This document shows, in pieces, positions 11,152 through 23,400 of a stretch of DNA of 64,000 bases (the first letter of the stretch is position 1; every line of letters begins with the position of its first letter). The DNA comes from Dipteronia dyeriana (taxonomy: Eukaryota; Streptophyta; Magnoliopsida; Sapindales; Sapindaceae). The notes below the pieces were generated by a model. That model was not told the origin of the DNA, ran no database searches, and saw only the letters and a program-made list of their open reading frames with translations. Made by a program: the position numbers and the translations under genes. The stretch spans positions 122,150,146 through 122,214,145 of the forward strand of contig CM065296.1 of NCBI GenBank assembly GCA_032871835.1, given 5' to 3'.

Positions 11152-12189
11152 TGTTGATATGTGCTTATTTGTGCAGGGGTTCTCATACCAGTTATGCAAG
11201 TGGTTCCATGCAGAAAGAGACTAGGCAAGAAGTAGTCGTCTTGTTAGCTGTTAGTTAGTGGATCATTAGTGGGTTCTGATTAATAAGTTAGTTTCAGGTT
11301 ATGGTTATTGTGCTGTTAGTTAGTGGATCATTAGTGGGTTCTGATCAATAAGTTAGTTTCAGGTTATGGTTATTGTGCACCGCTTGTTATGCAGATGTGC
11401 AGCACCACTTTAGTTAGTTTCCTTTTTATTTGGAATTATTGTTTTAGTTGTTGACTTGTATCAGAATATATATATAGTCTTGAAACATGGAAATAAAGTT
11501 ATCGAATTAGACAAACAAATTATCTCATCTGCTTCATTCCTTTCTGCTCTTCTCTTCTTCTTTCACAAAGTAAACCTATCAGTGGTATCAGAGCTGGTTT
11601 ATCCATGGATACGCATGGGAAATCAAATGCTGAGTTCCGTAATGAAGTCAATGAAATCCTCGCTAGTCACGAGTCTCGATTCAACCAAATACTCACTGAA
11701 ATACAGGCCTTGCATTTGCAACAAACCCAGCCTACTATACAACCAACCCAGCCTACTATTGAAATCAACCCATTCGCTTCTGGTGACACTTCTAATAGTC
11801 AAAACCAAACTAACACCATCACCGACCGCACCAATCATCACCCCAAATTATCATTCCCAAAATTTAACGGAGACGATCCAACGGGATGGGTCTACAAAGC
11901 GGAGCAATATTTTGATTTCAAAATGTTGCACCTGAACAGCAAGTCCAACTAGCATCATTCCATCTAGAAGAAATCGCCCTACAATGTCATCAGTGGTTAA
12001 CAAAATTCCGCGGACCGCTCACGTGGGACGAATTCACCAAGGCTGTTCTACACCGCTTTGGTCCAACCGACTATGAGGACCCGTCGAAATCCCTGACCCG
12101 TCTCAAACAAACTTCGACCGTGGCAGCTTATCAAGAAGTTTTTGAAAAACTGTCCCACCGGGTTGACGACCTCCCCGAGAGTTTATGTG
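11152..12189 (+). mobile_element. 3'-truncated Ty3/gypsy-type LTR retrotransposon
   Basis: A probable LTR (about 11152-11581, beginning TGTTG and ending CTATCA) is followed after one base by a tRNA-Met-type primer-binding site, TGGTATCAGAGCTGG, at 11583-11597. A gag coding region follows, and the element stops abruptly near 12189 inside gag. The LTR carries an internal tandem duplication of about 65 bp (11248-11312 and 11313-11377). No 3' LTR or pol is present, so no TSD can be tested. The left LTR edge is approximate. Confidence 0.8.
11605..12189 (+). pseudogene. gag fragment of a Ty3/gypsy-type element, frameshifted
   Basis: Gag forms the particle in which the element reverse transcribes. 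The frame from 11605 reads MDTHGKSNAEFRNEVNEILA and later LSFPKFNGDDPTGWVYKAEQ and YFDFK, the typical start of the plant retrotransposon gag domain. Near 11921 one base is missing from an A run. The following sense sequence (PEQQVQLASFHLEEIALQ, then WDEFTKAVLHRFGP and YQEVFEKLSHRVDDLPESL) continues in another frame to the truncation point. Not functional. Confidence 0.85.
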
Positions 12190-13234
12190 GATAATTTTGA
12201 GGTGTAAGGATTTTATAGATTTATATGATTTTAATGACTTTCAACTTTATATGGATTAGATTTTCAGGATTCTGAAAGAGGCTTTGACTTTATTTATAAA
12301 CAATTAAGATTATCTAGATTTTATTTTAAAACTTTTAGACTTTTTAAAATATGGACCGTATAAATTTATTAGCTAACATATATGTCTGAGTTGAGAAACC
12401 TAAACTAGCTAGCTGATCTGAGTTAAAAAAGCCCAGATAAGAGGTACTTTTTTTAGAACACATTAACACGTAATGCAAATGCGTATACATAAATACCACA
12501 ATAGTATGAATAATATTCATCAACACATTCGAAATTCTTAAAAACAAGTAGAATAACCATTTTAGAGGTATCATATGGCCTAATACCTCTCAAGCCATTT
12601 AATTATTGATTTTTTTTTTTTGTGTGGAACTAGTAATCCTCCCATTGTCTAATATATCTCTCTCTACATAGGGTCAGCTGTGCTAAGTCTCTACACATTA
12701 GCTTCATTTCTGTGTTGCTTTTGGGTTTATGAAATTAGTTCTTCAAGTTTCTCTTCAACAATCAGTAATGATGACGATGCAAATTCTCCGACAGGAAATT
12801 CATCAGATCGATCGGAATTGTTGCAACTTCGAAACTGTCAAGAGTTTTCAGATGTTCGTAACATATTGCATCGACTAACAATCTTCCAAAAATCATAAAG
12901 ATTTAGCTGCGAAGAGCCAATAATATTCAAAATCAGAATCCTTATTGAATAAATAACGGTGTTATGATCAAATCATCAAGATAAGTAGCACAGAGACATC
13001 AAGATCATAGATGTTCACTGTTTTCACAAGTATTTTAGCATATTATGGTAAATGTGTGCAAGCAACAATAAGCAAACTACTTTTTGTTAATTGGTAGCAG
13101 GCTTTTGGTTTATATCAGGCAAAAAAAAAAAATTCAAATATAAATTCATGGACTTTAAATTCAATCTTTTCAAATTGTGTCTATTAAAAAGAAACTATAA
13201 AAGGTTTTAATTGAAAAAAATAAAACAGGAACCA
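12190..13234. other. AT-rich stretch with one unrecognised small frame
   Basis: Mostly non-coding. 12190-12350 is rich in GATTTT/AAAATC words, like many small non-autonomous transposons. A 72-codon plus frame at 12680-12898 (it contains SSFSSTISNDDDANSPTGNS) has some coding-like character but matches no family I know; it may be a gene fragment or chance. Confidence 0.3.
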
Positions 13235-13335
13235 CCGACCTTCCCATCTCCATCACAATCAAAGCAGCTGATCATTTCAGCTAAGTCATCGTTCGTCCAT
13301 GTAAAATCAGGGGCAATTGCAACTCCCGCTTTGCT
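13235..13335 (-). pseudogene. Isolated EF-hand exon of a calmodulin-like protein
   Basis: The minus strand reads SKAGVAIAPDFTWTNDDLAE, then MISCFDCDGDGKVG, a good EF-hand calcium-binding loop (D-C-D-G-D-G-K-V-G). It is flanked by a possible acceptor (AACTAG) and a GT donor directly after GGTCG. No other exon of such a gene is seen on either side, so it is most likely a gene fragment. A real small exon of a long-intron gene cannot be excluded. Confidence 0.55.
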
Positions 13336-14525
13336 CTAGTTTGGAATCCATCGGGTCGGGTCTCGCCACTAGTTTTGCAGTAAAATAATTTGGGGATTTA
13401 ATTCAAGAACTGAAAGGCAGTTCCTTGGCGGTGATCTTTTACGATGAGAATTGCATAGTACATTTGAAGAGTGTGAAAAGTCTGGAAAGTCGATGGAAGA
13501 GTATAAGAAAATTGGGGGGATCAGATATTTATAGATATCATTAAAAAGTCTCGAAAAATCCATTTTATAATGAAATACTACAAATCTTAATCTCAATCCA
13601 ATATCTCCACACAATTTGCTACCTTTAGAAAGTTTGGATCTAATACCATAGAATATTATGAATATTTTAAAAAAATCTTAAAAGTCATAATCGAATACCA
13701 CCATATTTATCTAACTTATTAAAAAATCCTTTTTAATACCACCAGACTTTTAATTTCTATAATTATCTATTCAAATCTCAACCCAAAACACCCGATTAGT
13801 GTTTGAATATTTGAGAAAAAAATTCATGGGATGTAACGTCATGAAGAAAGTGTTGACTTGTAATTTTTTTCCCTATTCCTTTTTAGTGTGTTATGTTATA
13901 AACTGCAAATATTTCAAACTAATTATTTATTTTAATTAAAATATGAAGAAAAAAAAAACTAAATTTAGGATTACAAGTTCCACATTTTTATCAAGATTAT
14001 GTTATGTTTTATAAGGCCTTTACAAATTTTAGATTTTACGGAAAGAGATATGCGGAAATTGATTCCTTAACATTAAAATTGTTCATCTATAATTGATTCC
14101 TAAAATGTATTAGATTTCGCCATTTTGATAATTTTTGTGTGTATATATCAAAACACCAAAGCTGATTTGACATATCAAAACACATCATCTTCCAGACAGT
14201 CTGAGATAATTAAAATGAAAAAGCAAACAGTCACCTCATCATGTTTTAAATGTGTTTATCCACACTAATGTGCATATCTTTTAAAATTTAGATAATTAAA
14301 ATGAATTCAGAATATGAATTCATACGTAGCAACATTTAATTGCATACAACATTGGATAGGTGTTATGATATGTCAGTCAGCCCATTTAAATTGCTTTTGC
14401 TTTGTTTAATGTGGAAAATGAAAAATGTTGGATTGGGCCTTTAAGAGTTTGAGAAAGTAATGATTGGGCTGAACATGTTTTTCTTCTCGAGTTTACACTG
14501 TAACAAGATGTTTTCAACCCATTTA
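13336..14525. other. AT-rich spacer, nothing firm
   Basis: No recognised gene. 13615-13800 contains AAAAATCTTAAAAGTCATAA and related words, resembling the 12190-12350 stretch in the opposite orientation and possibly ends of a small transposon. The rest is AT-rich with frequent stops. Confidence 0.3.
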
Positions 14526-14529
14526 CTTA

Positions 14530-14665
14530 GGAGTGAGTATGAAGTTTGGAATCGAACCGAATAAAAAAAAAGAAAGTACTGTGTTCAATTCGGTTCATTG
14601 AATGAATTCGTTTTAAACCGGCTTACAAAGTTGAAAACAAAAAAGTTTTCGGTTGAACCGATTAA
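14530..14665. mobile_element. hAT-like terminal fragment
   Basis: Begins TAGGAGTGAGTATGAAGTTTGG and runs into AACCGA/GGTTCGGTT-type words, like the end of the complete hAT-like element at 59649-60925. No partner end or TSD found. Confidence 0.4.
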
Positions 14666-14994
14666 ACCTCCCATATAAGTAAAAAAAAAAAAAAAACCTA
14701 ACCTACTTCTTTTATTTTATTCTTTGACTTGGGTTATGTTTGAGATTGTTTTGTTTTGAAAAAAATAATATACTTATAACTTAATTTGAGAAATAATCAA
14801 CTTTAGAAAAAAATTGACAAATGTTTGATTAACTAACTTTTAAAAGTGTTTAATTTCACAAGGATAGAAAATATATTGAATAAAATTATTAAAATATATA
14901 TCACTAACAATATAAATACATAGCATATAAAAAGAATTAAATAAGAAATTTAAACAGAGAAAAAAAAAAAACTATGACTGATTCATCTTAGGTC

Positions 14995-16276
14995 TTCTGG
15001 ACAGCTCGAATTATTGGAAAGAGGGCAAAGATGAAGTTGTTGACATTGTTGTGAGCCATTTTGAGGAAATATTCAAACAATCACCTCCTTCTTCTCGTGA
15101 TGTGGGGGGCATTTTGAGCTGTGTGCAACCGTGTCTTTCCACTAGCAAAAGTATTTTTCTCTATTCTCAATTCACGACAAAGCGGATCCATAAAGCGGTT
15201 TTTTAAATGCATCTGGTGAAAGCTCCGAGATCGGACGGACTTCGTGCATTTTTTTTCTTCCAAAAGTTATGTTCGTCTCTTGGCAGCTAGGTGACAGCTG
15301 CCTGTTTAGGTATCCTTAATGAGAATCATGACCTAACTGAAGTGAATAAAACATTGATTACGCTTATCCCTACGGTGAAGAAGGCGGAGAAAATGACAAA
15401 TTTCTGGGCAATTAGTTTGTGTAATGTGCTATACAAAATTATTGCAAAAGCATTGGCCAACAGGTTCTGAGGTGTTTTGGGAGAGGTGATCTCGAAAACT
15501 CAAAGCGTTTTTATCTCTGGTCATCTAATATCTAATAATGCGATAATTGGCTTCGAGTGTAGGCATACGCTGAAGAGAAGAAAGAAGGGTCGTAAGGGGA
15601 CCTTAGCTCTCAAACTTGATATGTCAAAAGCCTACGATCGGGTGGAGTGGGTTTTTCTGGTGGGCATGATGCAAAAATTAGGTTTCTCATAAGCATTGAT
15701 TAATCGCATCATGAAACGTGTGCAATCGGTTTCCTTTTCTTTCCTTATCAACTGGGGAATTTGAGGATATCTGAAACCATCCAGATGGCTTCACCAAGGA
15801 GATCCGCTCTTTCTCTCTCCCTCCCTCTTTCTATCTGTTTCTTATTTGTGCGGAAGGCTTTTATAGTTGATTAGAAAGGCGGATGAGTCAAGGAACTTTT
15901 CAGGTTTTCACTACAGTCGTTAGGGCATGAAAATCACCGACATCTTTTTCGCAGACGACAATTTTATGTTCACCAAAGCTTCAGAAAAGGATTGTTTATC
16001 TATTAAGCGGGTTCTTGAGATTTATGTTAGGGCCTAGGGGTAAGTGGTTAATTTTTATAAGTCGGCTTTATGTGTTAGTAGGAGATTGTCTTGTCCTTGG
16101 CTCGTATATCGGTGTGCAACTAGTGGATTGTCACAAAAGATATCTTGGTCTTCCTAGCTTTACGGGTAAGACAAGAAATGACATTTCTCAAGCATTAGAG
16201 ATCGGGTTTGAGATAGGCTGCATGGTTGGCAAAAAAAACTTTTCTAAGCTGGGGGCAAGAAAGTTATTTTGAAGGC
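14995..16276 (+). pseudogene. LINE reverse transcriptase remnant (5' part)
   Basis: Fragments in shifting frames read APRSDGLRA, then FWAISLCNVLYKIIAKALAN, SKTQSVFISGHLISNNAIIG and LALKLDMSKAYDRVEWVFL, the standard motif order of plant LINE reverse transcriptase, up to the catalytic motif region ADDNFMFTKASEKDC near 15955. KLGARKLF at its end continues into the segment after the LTR insertion. Confidence 0.85.
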
Positions 16277-16281
16277 TGTGG

Positions 16282-17322
16282 TGTTAGGTTTTGGCTCGTA
16301 TTCTCAAGTGAACCCAATGTTAACCAAACAAGACTCAATTGATGTGGTACTTCCTGGAGACGTGGGATAACGTTTGCAAGTTGAAGATGGTGTTTAAGGG
16401 AGGTTTGAAGACGAATAAGAACTGGAAAAAAAAAGTCTGGTGGGTTCCGCGGTGCAGATAGGCACCTAGACCTCGGCACGGAGAGCGGTCGTGTCTAGGC
16501 AATCAAGTGCAGCGTGGACCGCGGCAGAAGCAATGGCATGGACCGTGGCACAGAGAGTGGTAGTTGACAGTGGCTTTTCGAGATATAGAAAGCGGGGTGC
16601 ACACCGCGACCTAGACCGCGGGAAACACGTATCTTGCTCAAAGAGGAATGTTGTGTGTGGAAATAGGAAAGTGTTTTCTTCTGAAAGTTCTTGTGCTAAT
16701 CAGAAAAGGAAAGAGTTTGTCTTCATGAAGAATAGGAAAGTCCTGTAACAAGAAGACTTGTCATAAATAGGAAATAGTATTTATGTGGAACAAGTAAGTC
16801 TTGTACGTTTAGGAGTAGGATTTTCTCTTATGTTAAACTCCCTGTAATTAGTATAAATAGACCTTGTATCTAGGTTATTTTGTGTGGAGAAAAAGAACAC
16901 CATGTAACATCAGAGAGTAGTGGAGAGATCGGGGTAACAGACCCGTGGGAATATCCGTGGAGGGATCTAAGGGAATATCAGTGGATCAAGTTAGAGATCC
17001 GTGGGTGATATTCATGGGAGACCTAGGGGATATTGTGGGGTTCTTGGTAAGGATCTTGTGAGCGTGGTTTGGGGTTGGGGTGTGAGAGAGAATCCTGGAA
17101 TATATGGTTGTAACAATTTATCATATAGTGGAGTTTTTCTCTGTCGTTCTGACGGCCCGTGGTTTTTTACCCGATTTGGGTTTTCCATGTAAATCTTGTG
17201 TTGTGATTGGTTTATTTTCTCTCATCTATTTTTTTGATATTGACGTTATTAATTGCTATGAGTTGTGAGCATATATTAGGCACGAAGATTCCTCAATCAT
17301 TGGTCCGAAAAATCCTCCAACA
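16282..17322 (+). repeat. 5' LTR
   Basis: Starts TGTTAGGTTTTGGCTC and ends AATCCTCCAACA. It contains GC-rich CCGCGG-type words in an otherwise AT-rich neighbourhood. About 1,041 bp. Confidence 0.9.
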
Positions 17323-17324
17323 AT

Positions 17325-17342
17325 TGGTATCAGAACCTTGGT
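17325..17342 (+). other. Primer-binding site of the LTR element
   Basis: TTGGTATCAGAACCTTGG, three bases after the 5' LTR, resembles the complement of the 3' end of initiator tRNA-Met (usual start TGGTATCAGAGC). Confidence 0.65.
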
Positions 17343-18146
17343 TGATGATGGCGATTTCAAGTCTTTACGGTATGTCGTATGGAGGACTTGGTAGCTTGGT
17401 TTGGCGATGGCGTTTTTTACAAGTCTTTACAGGAGATCTTATGGAGGACTTGGTGGTATTGGGATGATGATGATGATTGCCTAGTACGGTTTAGCAAAGA
17501 AGATACGTCTTGAAAGCGGTTTCGAACTCGGTGGGTTTGATGAAAAGAAAAAAATATAGATGGAGGAGAACTTTTTTTTTTTGGCTTGTGGCGGCAGGTA
17601 CAAATCATGGAGATCCAATATGGGTTATACAAGGCGTTTATTGAATATAAAAAAAAATTGAAACGCTCGAAGTATCTGGTGGTGGTGTGGGGATTATCCG
17701 GCAAAGCACTCCCCGTTCTACTAGCAAGTCTTTCATCAGGTATGTGATGCAAGGACGGAAGGTCTTTCACATGATTGGGTGATGCAAGGACATGTTTATC
17801 CTTTTGGCAGTTTTCCCCACTGGCCATGGAAGAGGATATGTTGCTGCTAGTGGTCCATAATTGTGCACAAAGCATTGGTCAGAAAGTGATGTAAGGTGTA
17901 TGGTGGACAAGGATGTCGATGGCTGATGAACTCCCTGATAATCTAATGTGAGGAGTTGCACTACAATTTCAGCAGGTTATTTTCGACATGGTGCAGGAAC
18001 AACGAACACAAAGCAAAAAGAAAAAAAAAATATTATGATGGTTCGTTCCTAAGTGGTTATACCTTGTGGTGGGGTATGTTGATTCTTGGAGATGAGAATC
18101 GTGGCTGTGGACAAAGGACTTGAGAATTCAAGTCAAATGGGAGAAT

Positions 18147-19198
18147 TGTTAGGTTTTTGCTCGTATTCTCAAGTGAACCCAATGTTAACCAAACAATACT
18201 CAATTGATGGGGTACTTCCTGGAGACGTGGGATAACGTTTGCAAGTTGAAGATGGTGTTTAAGGGAGGTTTGAAGACGAAAAACAACTGAAGAAAAGAAG
18301 TCTGGTGGGTTCCGCGGCGTAGACCGCAGTGCAGACAGGCACCTAGACCGCTGCACGGAGAGCGGTAGTGTCCAGGCAATCAAGTGCGGCGTGGACCACG
18401 GCGGAAGCAATGGCATGGACCGCAGCACAGAGAGCGGTAGGTTACAGTGGCTTTTCGCGGTATAGCAAGCGGGGTGCACACCGCGACCTAGACCGCGGGA
18501 AACGCGTATCTTGCTCAAAGAGGAATGTTGCGCGTGGAAATAGGAAAGTGTTTTCTTCTGGAAGTTCTTGTGCTAATCAGAAAAGGAAAGAGTTTGTCTT
18601 CATGAAGAATAGGAAAGTCCTGTAACAAGAAAACTTGTCATAAATAGGAAATAGTATTTATGTGGAACAAGTAAGTCTTGTACGTTTAGGAGTAGGATTT
18701 CCTCTTATGTTAAACTCCCTGTAATTAGTATAAATAAACCTTGTATCTAGGTTATTTTGTGTGGAGAAAAAGAACACCATGTAACATCTGAGAGTAGTGG
18801 AGAGATCGAGGTGAGAGACCCGTGGGAATATCCGTGGAGAGATCTAAGGGAATATCAGTGGATCAAGTTAGAGATCCGTGGGTGATATTCAGAGGAGACC
18901 TAGGGGATATTGTGGGGTTCTTGGTAAAGATCTTGGAGCGTGGTTTGGGGTTTGAGTGTGAGAGAGAATCCTGGAATATATGGTTGTAACAATTTATCAT
19001 ATAGTGGAGTTTTTCTCTATCGTCTTGATGGCCCATGGTTTTTTACCCGATTTGGGTTTTCCACGTAAATCTTGTGTTGTGATTGGTTTATTTTCTCCCA
19101 TCTATTTTTCTGCTATTGGCGTTATTAATTGTTATGAGTTATGGGTATATATTAGACACGACGATTCCGCAATCACTGGTCCGAAAAATCCTCCAACA
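18147..19198 (+). repeat. 3' LTR
   Basis: Collinear with the 5' LTR with scattered substitutions and a short insertion near 18320. Same TGTTAGG start and CCAACA end. Confidence 0.9.
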
Positions 19199-19203
19199 TG
19201 TGG

Positions 19204-20400
19204 TGCAAAGTATTCGAACGTATTCTATGTCCATTTTTAGGCTTTCGAAAAGTTTGTAGGATGACCTTCAAAGCCTTTGTGCGAAATTCTGGTGGGGCTC
19301 GGATGATGGAAATCGCAAAATCCATTGGGGTTCTTGGCATAAGCTCTGTTGTAGTAAAAATGGTGGGGGATTGGGCTTTTGTGACCTCAGTCTCTTTAAC
19401 AAAGCTCTCCTTGCGAAACAATGTTGGAGATTAATTCACTAACCTGATTCTTTAACGGGTAGAGTTCTTAAATACTGCTATTTTCCTAACTCTCATTGTT
19501 TGTAGGCTGATTGTGGAGAATCAAAGTTCCGTCTAAGGTTAAGATGCTGCTATGGCGTGCCTGTCATAATTGGATTCCATCTAATTCCAACCTTGTCAGG
19601 TGAGACATTCTAACGGACTGTTGGTGCCTGATTTATGGTAGACCCCCGAAGTCGGTGCATTCTTTGTGGTGTTATCATGTTCTTAAGATGATCGAAGCTA
19701 GATGCCTTTTCATGAAGGGTATTAAGGTGGTTGATGGGATGGATTTCATGGATTTTATGATTACTTGCAAATCCCATATGAAAACAGAGGAGAATGAGCT
19801 GCTTTGTTTGGTTATCTAGAGAATCTGGTATAGGCAAAATTCCTCTGTCCATAACACGGCCTCTCTCATTGACATGAATATTTTTCCCTGGGCAGAATCC
19901 TTTCTTTCTGACTACAGTCGTGCACTTTTAGTGGCTGGCCACTCTCCCAATCCTGAGAGGGTAATTGCTTATTCATGCCGCAATTGACTTGGAGATAGGT
20001 CAGGTGAGGGTTGGTGACCATTTGAGTGAGATTTTAGCCTCAAGTTACCAAGTTATTGCAGCTGGTTTCTCCCTGAGATTGCGGAAGCTGTTGCTATGCT
20101 TCGAGGCCTGCTATTTACCCGTGATTCCAGACTGATCCTGTGTACGGTAAAGACTGATGCCCAGATGGTGGTGAATGTTATTAATTCGGGAGGAGCCCCT
20201 CTCTCGAATGTGGGTTTAGTTATAGTGAAATCCTCAGACTGCTAGTCTGTTTTCCATCTTGCAAAGTTACTTTTGCTAATATAAAGGCAAATATGGCTGC
20301 TCATAGCCTTGCCTTGGGTTGTCTGCTGATTGTAATTCCTATCAGATGGAGGAAGTTCCTTTTGAGTGTGGTTTCAGTTGTGTTGGGTGATCACACAACT
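19204..20400 (+). pseudogene. LINE 3' part: thumb, zinc-binding and RNase H remnants
   Basis: Continues directly from KLGARKLF before the LTR insertion. Fragments in several frames read VQSIRTYSMSIFRLSKS, then [58 protein letters not shown] (zf-RVT region) and an RNase H-like stretch EIAEAVAMLRGLL near 20080. Many stops and frame slips. Confidence 0.8.
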
Positions 20401-20449
20401 AGTCCGATCTCTTTTGCTTTAATGATTTCTCTTTTAATCAAAAAATAAA

Positions 20450-23400
20450 TATGACTGGGTCAACTCGGTTAAAAACCCGAGTCAACTCAGTTTCTTCATA
20501 TTTGAAATTCAGAAAGTGAGTCAACTCATTTAAACACCTAAGTCAACTCATTGATTTTTTTTTTTGCTTTAAATTTACAACCATCATTAACAGCCACAAC
20601 CTCGGTTACCTCTGCCACCAAATCTGATCCAAAAGCTTTGTGAAGAAGAGAAAGGTGAACCTAAAGCCAAACCCATGCGCCAAGCCAGCACCACCGCCAC
20701 GACCACATCTAAATCCCTAACAAATGAGCAAAACATTGACAACCTTGAGGCTTTTTCGTGATTGGGATGGATCTAGCCGATCACTTCCTCTTACAGCATC
20801 GACGTCGCTAGTGAAGTCAAGTTAAACTCCTATCCTTTTGTCGGCGACGATGGTGGCCACTATCACCGGTGTTAATGGTGGCTTAAGTTTTCTTTTTCTT
20901 TTTTATTTTATTTTTATTTTTTAAAAAAATAATATTATCTTTTATTTTAAATTTTAATATTTCTGGATTAAAGTTTTCAAACAAAAATATTCTGAATTAT
21001 AGTTTTTTGAAAAATACAATTACTTAATGTGGGGGTATTATTGTCTTTCTATTTAAATTGTGAAGGTATTAATGATATTGCATAGCAAAAATCTAGTTTA
21101 TATTTAAAAAAGTAACCCCAATTAACTTCTCAAAAGATGCTTGTTGAAGGAGTAACTTGAAAAATAAACTGTGTTTGAAAAATTTACCAAACACCTATTT
21201 ATTGAAAACTTGATAAATAAATACTTATTTTCCAAGTAAAAACAATTTCAAATACAGCCTTAGCCAACTTATCTGACTTCTCTCATCTCTTCCTCAACAT
21301 CCGATCTGCTCGTAGAAGGTTAGTCACTTTCTTTTCTTCCTTTTCTAATTTTCTTTTTCAGCTCGTCCAATCTACATCAGCAAGACAATGCTTCGAAGGT
21401 TGATTGTTGATTTGTTTTTTTTTTTTTTTCTAATTAGCTTTTCTTTCTTGATTTGGTTAACAAGGGTTGATTTATTAATATGTGATTATTCATTTGTGAT
21501 GTATTAATATGTGATATATCAATATGTATTGTTTATTTATATCTTGTTTGTCTATATTAGACCGTGTTGATATATATTCGAATCTGTGTTGATATATATA
21601 TATATATATATATTTATAGACAATACTTTTTGTGTTGTTGTGTACTAGCAAGTGATTGATAAATTACCAGTTTTCAGATAGGATTAGGAAGGATGTAAAA
21701 TTAACTTAAAAAAAAAAGGAGAAAGATATTGTTTATACACGGTACTCTTTTTGTTGTTATGTATTATTAGCAAATGATCGACAAATGACCAGCAATAGGA
21801 TTAGGAAAGATGTTAAATTAACTAAAAAAAGAGGAGAAAGATATAAATATATATAGCGAGTCTTTCACAAGAGATTTTTTATTTTAATTTTGGTAAGGAT
21901 CACTATGAAATTATAACAATTTGATTGAATTTGATCTGAATTTTTTTTTATTATAATTTTATTGAAATAGACGTAGAAATAAAATTTGAGATTTTTTTAA
22001 ACAATATAACTTTTTTTCTTGAATTTTCATATATTTTACCCATTTTCCGATGTCTAATATCTAAAAAAATTAGAAAAAATAGTTTTATTACTTGAAAAAA
22101 TTCAATTTTTATTCGTATGTAGATTTCAATGATTTATCATTCATAAAAAAAATCGAATCAAAATTCATTCGAATCAATGTGATTTCATAACGATTTGTAC
22201 CGAAATTAAAGTAAATTATCATTTATGAGAGACTCGTTATATTATATATATATATATATTTTTTCGAGCGGCCTGACCTCTTTTTCGTTAGTTAGATATT
22301 ATTTAATAATTGTTCATTTTTATTTGATATTAATTAGAGAAGTTTCTTTGTATATATTTATTTGAGATATATATATATAAGAGGCTTAAATTTTGGAAAG
22401 GGTAATTCATGGTGAAATGAAGTGCCTTAATTCCTTCTATATCCTTTTCATTTATTCCTTCTGTATCCTTTTCATTTATTTCCACTTTTATCTTCTTTTT
22501 TTTGGTTAATTTTTCCCTTTTAATGAGTCACTCATGTGTTATTTGAGATTGAAGGTAGCAAACATATGCTAAGCTAGGTTGTTGAGGGAAAGAGGTGGAA
22601 AAGTAAGGATAAAAGAAAAAAAAGGGGAATGAGATAAAAGGAATGAATCGGTAAAAAAAAAAGACAAAAAAGGAGGGAAAACAAACCGGTTGCTGGAACT
22701 AATAGGTACCAGAATATAGGCATCCAATCCAGGTTTGTTGAATTTGATTTTGAATTAATTGTTTTAAAACTCATGGATATTGTTGTATAAAGGTTGTAGT
22801 TGTGATGATGATAGTTGGATATGATTATTTTCTTTTTATTGGGTTTGTTGAATTTAAAATCACAATCATAAACATAGAGAGATACTGAAAAACAAAAATA
22901 AACTATAACCGGTGAAAATAACATACAAGAATAAATCTAAACTTCAAATTCAACATGTGCGACCCAAATCAAATTGTAATCAAAATCTTCTATGCAGATA
23001 GAAGATGCATAAAGCATCTATATGGAACCTAAAAACAATCATATATAAAGCAGTTCCAAAAAAAACAATTAGTGACCAAACAAACCAAATTATATCAAAA
23101 TATAAGTCGATTTGGTTGATAAGAAATAATGAAAAGGACAAAAAAAGAACTTGAAAACAAAAATCTAAACTTGAAAAGAAATATAGAATAGAAATCAGAT
23201 TGAAGACCAAACAAAACAAAATCTTTAAATCTAAAACCGAAGAATATAACATAAATACCGAGATCTAAGAAAAAGGAACTGAACTAATAAATTGATGCTA
23301 GTACATGGATTTGAATTGAAATGAACAAATGAGAATTAAAAAAAATTAAACTTGAAATTCATATATAATTAAAAAAAAACTCTTGAAATCGAAATTCTAA

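Larger units (their letters stand above)
16282..19198 (+). mobile_element. Non-autonomous LTR retrotransposon, perfect 5-bp TSD
   Basis: Two direct LTRs (16282-17322 and 18147-19198) begin TGTTAGG and end CCAACA. The element is flanked by the exact TSD TGTGG (16277-16281 and 19199-19203). The internal region is only about 820 bp (17323-18146). It starts with a tRNA-Met-like primer site (TTGGTATCAGAACC) and ends with a purine tract (AAATGGGAGAA), and no gag or pol could be read in any frame. It must have depended on another element. The LTRs differ by a few percent plus small indels, so the insertion is not very recent. A solo LTR of the same family lies at 40927-41972. Confidence 0.9.
14981..20449 (+). 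mobile_element. Decayed 5'-truncated LINE, split by an LTR element
   Basis: A non-LTR retrotransposon remnant covers 14981-16281 and resumes at 19204-20449. The 8-bp sequence TATGACTG at 14973-14980 and 20450-20457 is a possible TSD around the whole unit. The 3' end has an A-rich tail (AATCAAAAAATAAA). An LTR element (16282-19198) interrupts it and duplicated TGTGG. Stops and frame slips occur throughout, so it is not functional. Confidence 0.85.

Noticed and set aside
12680..12898. 72-codon frame with an acidic Ser/Asn-rich protein
   Set aside because: Kept only as an unrecognised frame: no family, splice pattern or partner exon supports a gene.
17417..17875. 152-codon minus frame inside the LTR element
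   Set aside because: No retroelement or other motif, and it spans the non-coding internal region and LTR edge. Treated as chance.
16491..18625. Parallel 85-codon frames at 16491-16748 and 18368-18625 with near-identical protein
   Set aside because: They lie at the same place in the two LTRs of one element, so their similarity comes from the LTR pair and is not evidence of a gene family.
22574..23252. Two minus frames of 116 and 90 codons
   Set aside because: Phe/Leu/Ser-rich products of AT-rich low-complexity DNA without motifs or splice support.
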